From: Isotricha intestinalis
Taxonomy: Eukaryota; Ciliophora; Litostomatea; Vestibuliferida; Isotrichidae
Assembly: GCA_023807065.1 (NCBI GenBank)
Contig: JAJJLU010000473.1
Coordinates: 1 to 38,820, forward strand
Reading direction: 5' to 3'
DNA: 38,820 nt
In this document: positions 38,401 through 38,820 of the stretch, one piece after another
Position numbering within the stretch: the first letter of the stretch is position 1
How the letters are laid out: each line of letters begins with the position of its first letter
Notes under the pieces: model-generated
Databases searched by the model: none
The model's input: the letters and a program-made list of their open reading frames with translations, nothing else
Told to the model about the DNA's origin: nothing
Translations under genes and position numbers: made by a program

Positions 38401-38820
38401 TTTCTTGAAGGTAAAGTTCTTTTTGGACAATCTTCAAAAAATCTAAAAACTTCAACTTCTTCTTCTTCATTCTTTTTTTTATTATCTTTCTTCTCATCTG
38501 GTACTGGTTTCTTTTTTGGTTTCTTTGATACAAATGATATATATTGGTCACTTCTACCTCTATTTTCAAATTTAATTTTCTTTTCTATATCTGTACATGT
38601 AAATATTACTCCAAAATCTATTGTTTTTAAATCAAATTCAGGTACTATTGTTGTTCCATCTCCATTAGCTTTTAAAGTTACTTCAAATCCTTCACTTTCT
38701 TCAATTTTAAAATATAAAGTATCAATAAATTTCTGTTGTTCATCTGGTTTACATGAAATTTCAACTAATTTAGTTTCTCCTGCTCTAATCATATCTTTAG
38801 GATTTTTCACATAAAAAATA
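29406..38820 (-). CDS. HYDIN: HYDIN, central part (5' end beyond the window)
   Basis: The frame is open to the right edge: codons before the GTG at 38810 still read IFY, so the N-terminus lies outside the window. About 3,137 residues here plus 856 downstream of the frameshift leave roughly 1,000 missing compared with the 5,121 of human HYDIN. It shows tandem ASH/MSP repeats throughout (blocks like IDFGVIFTCTDIEKKIKFEN, MNGRLKKGELETEEVTITF, HGTIPPQSDEVITITFNPL). It also carries the family's adenylate-kinase-like insert: IVLIGPSQSGKTSIL (P-loop, about 35660-35705) and later QPDCNCGCVFDDLES (about 35338-35385). Lys/Glu-rich insertions interrupt several loops. HYDIN sits on the C2b projection of the ciliary central pair, proving a motile-ciliated organism. 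Composition is less A/T-biased than the neighbours. Confidence 0.92.
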   Translation of the reverse strand, partial: IFYVKNPKDMIRAGETKLVEISCKPDEQQKFIDTLYFKIEESEGFEVTLKANGDGTTIVPEFDLKTIDFGVIFTCTDIEKKIKFENRGRSDQYISFVSKKPKKKPVPDEKKDNKKKNEEEEVEVFRFFEDCPKRTLPSRKYGTMTLIANSRKAGIITANYGVHCYKTTDNNGPEIWDVTLRAEFIDPQLEFTPPKLFYTYKNDEDHDKDTIYKIVTIKNAALLPADFSIKTEPPFSISQDKYLIEPGKTEQLRVDFDPSSNKKKKRIEQFEGKLIFKHNNHEKVEELKMTVQINFPNIKNLPNELYFGCLLNDTFTKKTIKLERDTSSDLDVIYEWELIELENSYESLKRGKAVTRKIPLNEVFSIVPMNGRLKKGELETEEVTITFTPGPNQRYTAIARCIVEGGPEYDLKLIGEASEIKYKLQVNEDIYDPSKKEFAIKFGEIPFNTSSKVDLFIKNEGEVPFDYRITYHTDKLRYLSLTNAIDSVNKGESKKITIEVIPGVPDKMDDEIVIEIAHFEPHHIKIKAIGYYPGIILSQPLLRLEENFKELFELTKADYISKRRALDDYFPKTKQNIKKNVLTLQSSSELNNTNITDDSIFEFDVNRNLLCDKIVDKMAQGEIQQNLPPQPTSQLSSVFQPVKKQEKQPNVNSAAYRENQLSSYMKELVIAEYNVSYGNVVANHKASITFTVSNLNKGQIMFTIDKKEMAAKGYTVNNGTANDKCYIDEGKSVNITVTHNTSSSNANIDVNNVMKLVMSNGEVYLIHLHSFVAIPNLSLSTNLIDMERVYLGRKKIMRFRIENISRVDCSWNVVIKGVSGKKENKEEKKEDQSVFDIYPKEGKLAPGKKLTLTTSFVPIRRKKYQGKFVFHIVDNAKNIECQIRGNAEILELVINPETVNIGPILPYYKYGLAQIEIKNPNDSQIEVYSSDFDKKYIEEEKILKYYKAFIKNPEEKIDIKIRQAGESMWSKFNDFNNKLNEKIEEFKKFTEEYLTSQNETFEKLFTNEYQEKLSLLIPGDDEEGEIHFPHGVKRGDKVNIVLIGPSQSGKTSILKEQVKKQFRGVISIKDLLQWNIDNGHPEMTEKITTSQEEKKKEYEEAKVAYDKLAKQAKGNKKIVLPDPPSESMYKNVTKEIFAELLSNRISQPDCNCGCVFDDLESELLDSPETVLEYLDEYFVKENLILAYFEFPKDKDGLDVCHYIDWGQYIDELNHDKRRGSVRKKSTQPPKVGVKKPAASSSPDRPTGGTTNTKSDKKNVKGKGKNEVVEETKPEINPEVVETFNKMFEEFIKEHIPVFTIANQEPKELTPEEKEAYAQYVERMTKKMEELLDRRINPPKDEPEEEEEEEKKDGKKDDKKKKEEEEKKKKEEEEKKKKEEEEKKKKEEEEKKKKEEEEKKKQEGEEGEEKKEGEEGEEKKEDEEEKKEGEEEKKEEEEEDDGIFKMERKCVPIMFENCIPQLLLSYYKVIPEPILPDPEDLPIPPNEEVQIIKKPNERIPHEMLENFFIKGIDEKYKDLPFEELIEKVKEEDKKAEEYRKNKEAENKDPKKKKAPPKKDGKGGEEEYEPEIILTDQVRWVIPPNESVKAIVGFFAKEVCNKSQDFLFEVLSYPPIEYKIQINGQSDYPSMTTIPPRPKAGSINLRGLNKKFEDDFGYILITNDQNRELEKYKATNCRTIRFTNNGKFDLTVDFDFLSSINFDGLGFKLPFPPGQSTDPNFDANADPKAKDKKPVKKDPNSQEQKTPFLLPKNQIEIKIGQTAELEVYAFPSKETEYKDELICLMKDNPIPTRILLTCKGAEPKIDLDTDSLDFEKLVVNQPRTKYIKMKNISEVNCKWALTGLENLPTVYKIEPVNGIIEKGKEQLIAVTFCSENQDKYPFQFNLEVEDNLGYGVKIEPRVIKLMAEAFKVTVELVINNEGKIIDFGNVKVKETKGFPFVLKNLGIYKIRYKFEIMKKLWQELFKFEPVDGEIEPGKEKNIYCIFKRYPKDINISPQRNSSEMKLSIFEGEKGTKNQDINIFVNVASYFSKYSINPPKSINFGSLQYNESQTRSIEIRNEGQFDFNYEIFEYLQDINKMKAIKEEKDQREIEEEMEKEREIKEAIEGGKPKKQEKKPPKQDPKKKGQEDVLTIGKYQIKNFKGTIAPGSSAKIDVVFTAEGQQFCSANLAIDIQGRQPEDNPLGIPFDLVAESCIPGIETQDYDAIFEEQTVLPSISPDLNKQNIITSGIFGAEEKVFWFGTIIASKNPNGVSERFKLINNNKIPCIVKVAVNPRTASKSEGFAFTAQYKDPLKIYPGESEYVTVTFNPTSVMPYSGLFEATVEGNSDSKSGSLKFELRGEGTLPTLLLDSPNEYDPDGTPMLKFKKMRLKKSTTSQIVIKNEGVVPATVQFEPLVHDCFSFESSTTATIQPKKYQSFDVKFSPLYEKVEKAILSYKTMFNPYENPKLIITGEGFFEPISIDGLTNDIEMNLGDVCVNAEKTYAFTLVNNSDNNYRFNVINNLEPSLTFYPSYGFILAKTQKEINVKFSSPESVKHIQKDLFIELKQFNFNQDVVETDWDETMKTIRKVTEAEQQEILAKRQEEMQRRKEESEAMIGVLTNVKGAKAPAPKGKDPKKDAKKDDKGKNVAPEEKQSDEEANIDIEEVNPEPEITIIDKSEKYLPIKLNVISDYAKYECNIKQIKFKPTVMYGTRKFEFNIRNISMTALIYKFNFSNPNPMSNMATTNLLTSYDKTYPPQDSAGGAFTISPSHGTIPPQSDEVITITFNPLEVDEFNFRRILHCIIKDLDPSMKELKIELSGDAERPLCHFEMEGGCHRENGACILEFESIGMMIKNTVRFFALNPTNQGYEFEWEQPDEDLIPNINKVFRCLTPKGIIYSGKKYEMAFEYIPNSLGEHESFWNFKILSENQIHKFILHGITREPMILFNVGKVNFGPLLLGGRQKEVIQISNEEHLPYKFSFDKDSIKGNVAYGDSLFVSPIAGTLQPKSSTKIEITFMPRVEKEFNYNLQCKVKQRMKPLTLNVKGVGYTIVHGVFLDNKPEMKLLRKGEHVIDFGDFFINDKRERSIRIENNGGFNFHYSFKRNGADYLKITPDSGTVTKGSKVNVTLTLLPLNKINLNNHKIFLNIISGPTYTFLN
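34500..34800 (-). repeat. Coding Lys/Glu repeat tract in HYDIN
   Basis: About 100 codons encode an almost pure charged stretch: five copies of KKKKEEEE (24-nt period, about 34620-34745), flanked by GEEGEEKKE-type units and a run of Glu. It lies shortly after the adenylate-kinase-like insert. The plus strand is a long C/T-only tract, which produces a spurious Phe-rich open frame at 34440-34829. The tract probably forms a long single charged helix. Confidence 0.85.

Noticed and set aside
38808..38810. A start codon for HYDIN at 38810
   Set aside because: The codon is GTG in mid-gene; the frame is open beyond it to the edge, and HYDIN N-terminal repeats are missing, so this is an internal valine.
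1..38820. tRNA or rRNA genes, transposons, CRISPR arrays
   Set aside because: I saw no cloverleaf with conserved B-box, no rRNA-like GC-rich segments, no transposase motifs or terminal inverted repeats, and no spacer-repeat arrays; the only tandem repeats are the telomere and coding tracts.

Overview
The window is a gene-dense, very AT-rich eukaryotic sequence that begins at a chromosome end. Positions 1-29 are about four copies of the 7-mer CCCCAAT, a telomere-type repeat. Motile-cilium genes (a giant HYDIN), the relic of a plant/alveolate-type CDPK kinase, very short spacers and mostly intronless genes point to a ciliate macronuclear chromosome. TAA, TAG and TGA all act as real stops (TRAPPC13 ends in TAG, the 20639-21916 coiled-coil gene in TGA), and about 4,000 codons of HYDIN contain no in-frame UAR apart from one frameshift. 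The organism therefore uses the standard code. A standard-code, AT-rich, G-rich-telomere ciliate would fit the litostome/rumen-ciliate group; that last step is inference.

Layout. 0-7.5 kb: a subtelomeric HxxxDG acyltransferase, a coiled-coil protein (minus), a DPY30-domain protein, TRAPPC13, and an Asn-rich protein (minus). 7.5-11.1 kb: a decayed CDPK gene, an unrecognised 178-residue protein, a multi-zinc-knuckle protein, and a small basic protein that needs a 78-nt GT-AG intron. 11.4-16.9 kb: a large PHD-finger protein with a catalytically degenerate SNF2-type ATPase, a Rab2-like GTPase, and on the minus strand a decayed Rab gene. 17-24 kb: a fourfold EF-hand-module protein, an annexin, a second coiled-coil protein related to the first (minus), and an ALG6 glucosyltransferase with an unusual N-terminal extension (minus). 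24.3-26.7 kb: a small PB1-ZZ protein, an ERD2/KDEL-receptor-like membrane protein and a RING protein (minus). 26.8-38.8 kb: HYDIN (minus), open to the right edge and interrupted once by a +1 frameshift.

How the genes relate. This is a eukaryotic neighbourhood, not an operon. Loose themes are the secretory pathway (TRAPPC13, Rab2, ERD2-like, ALG6), calcium/membrane proteins (EF-hand protein, annexin, CDPK relic) and chromatin/cilium (PHD-SNF2-like, DPY30, HYDIN). I see no discrete novel multi-gene system. The items most worth a second look are the pseudo-remodeller, the HYDIN frameshift, the two recognisable gene relics, the 7-nt telomere unit, and the intron with a hairpin.
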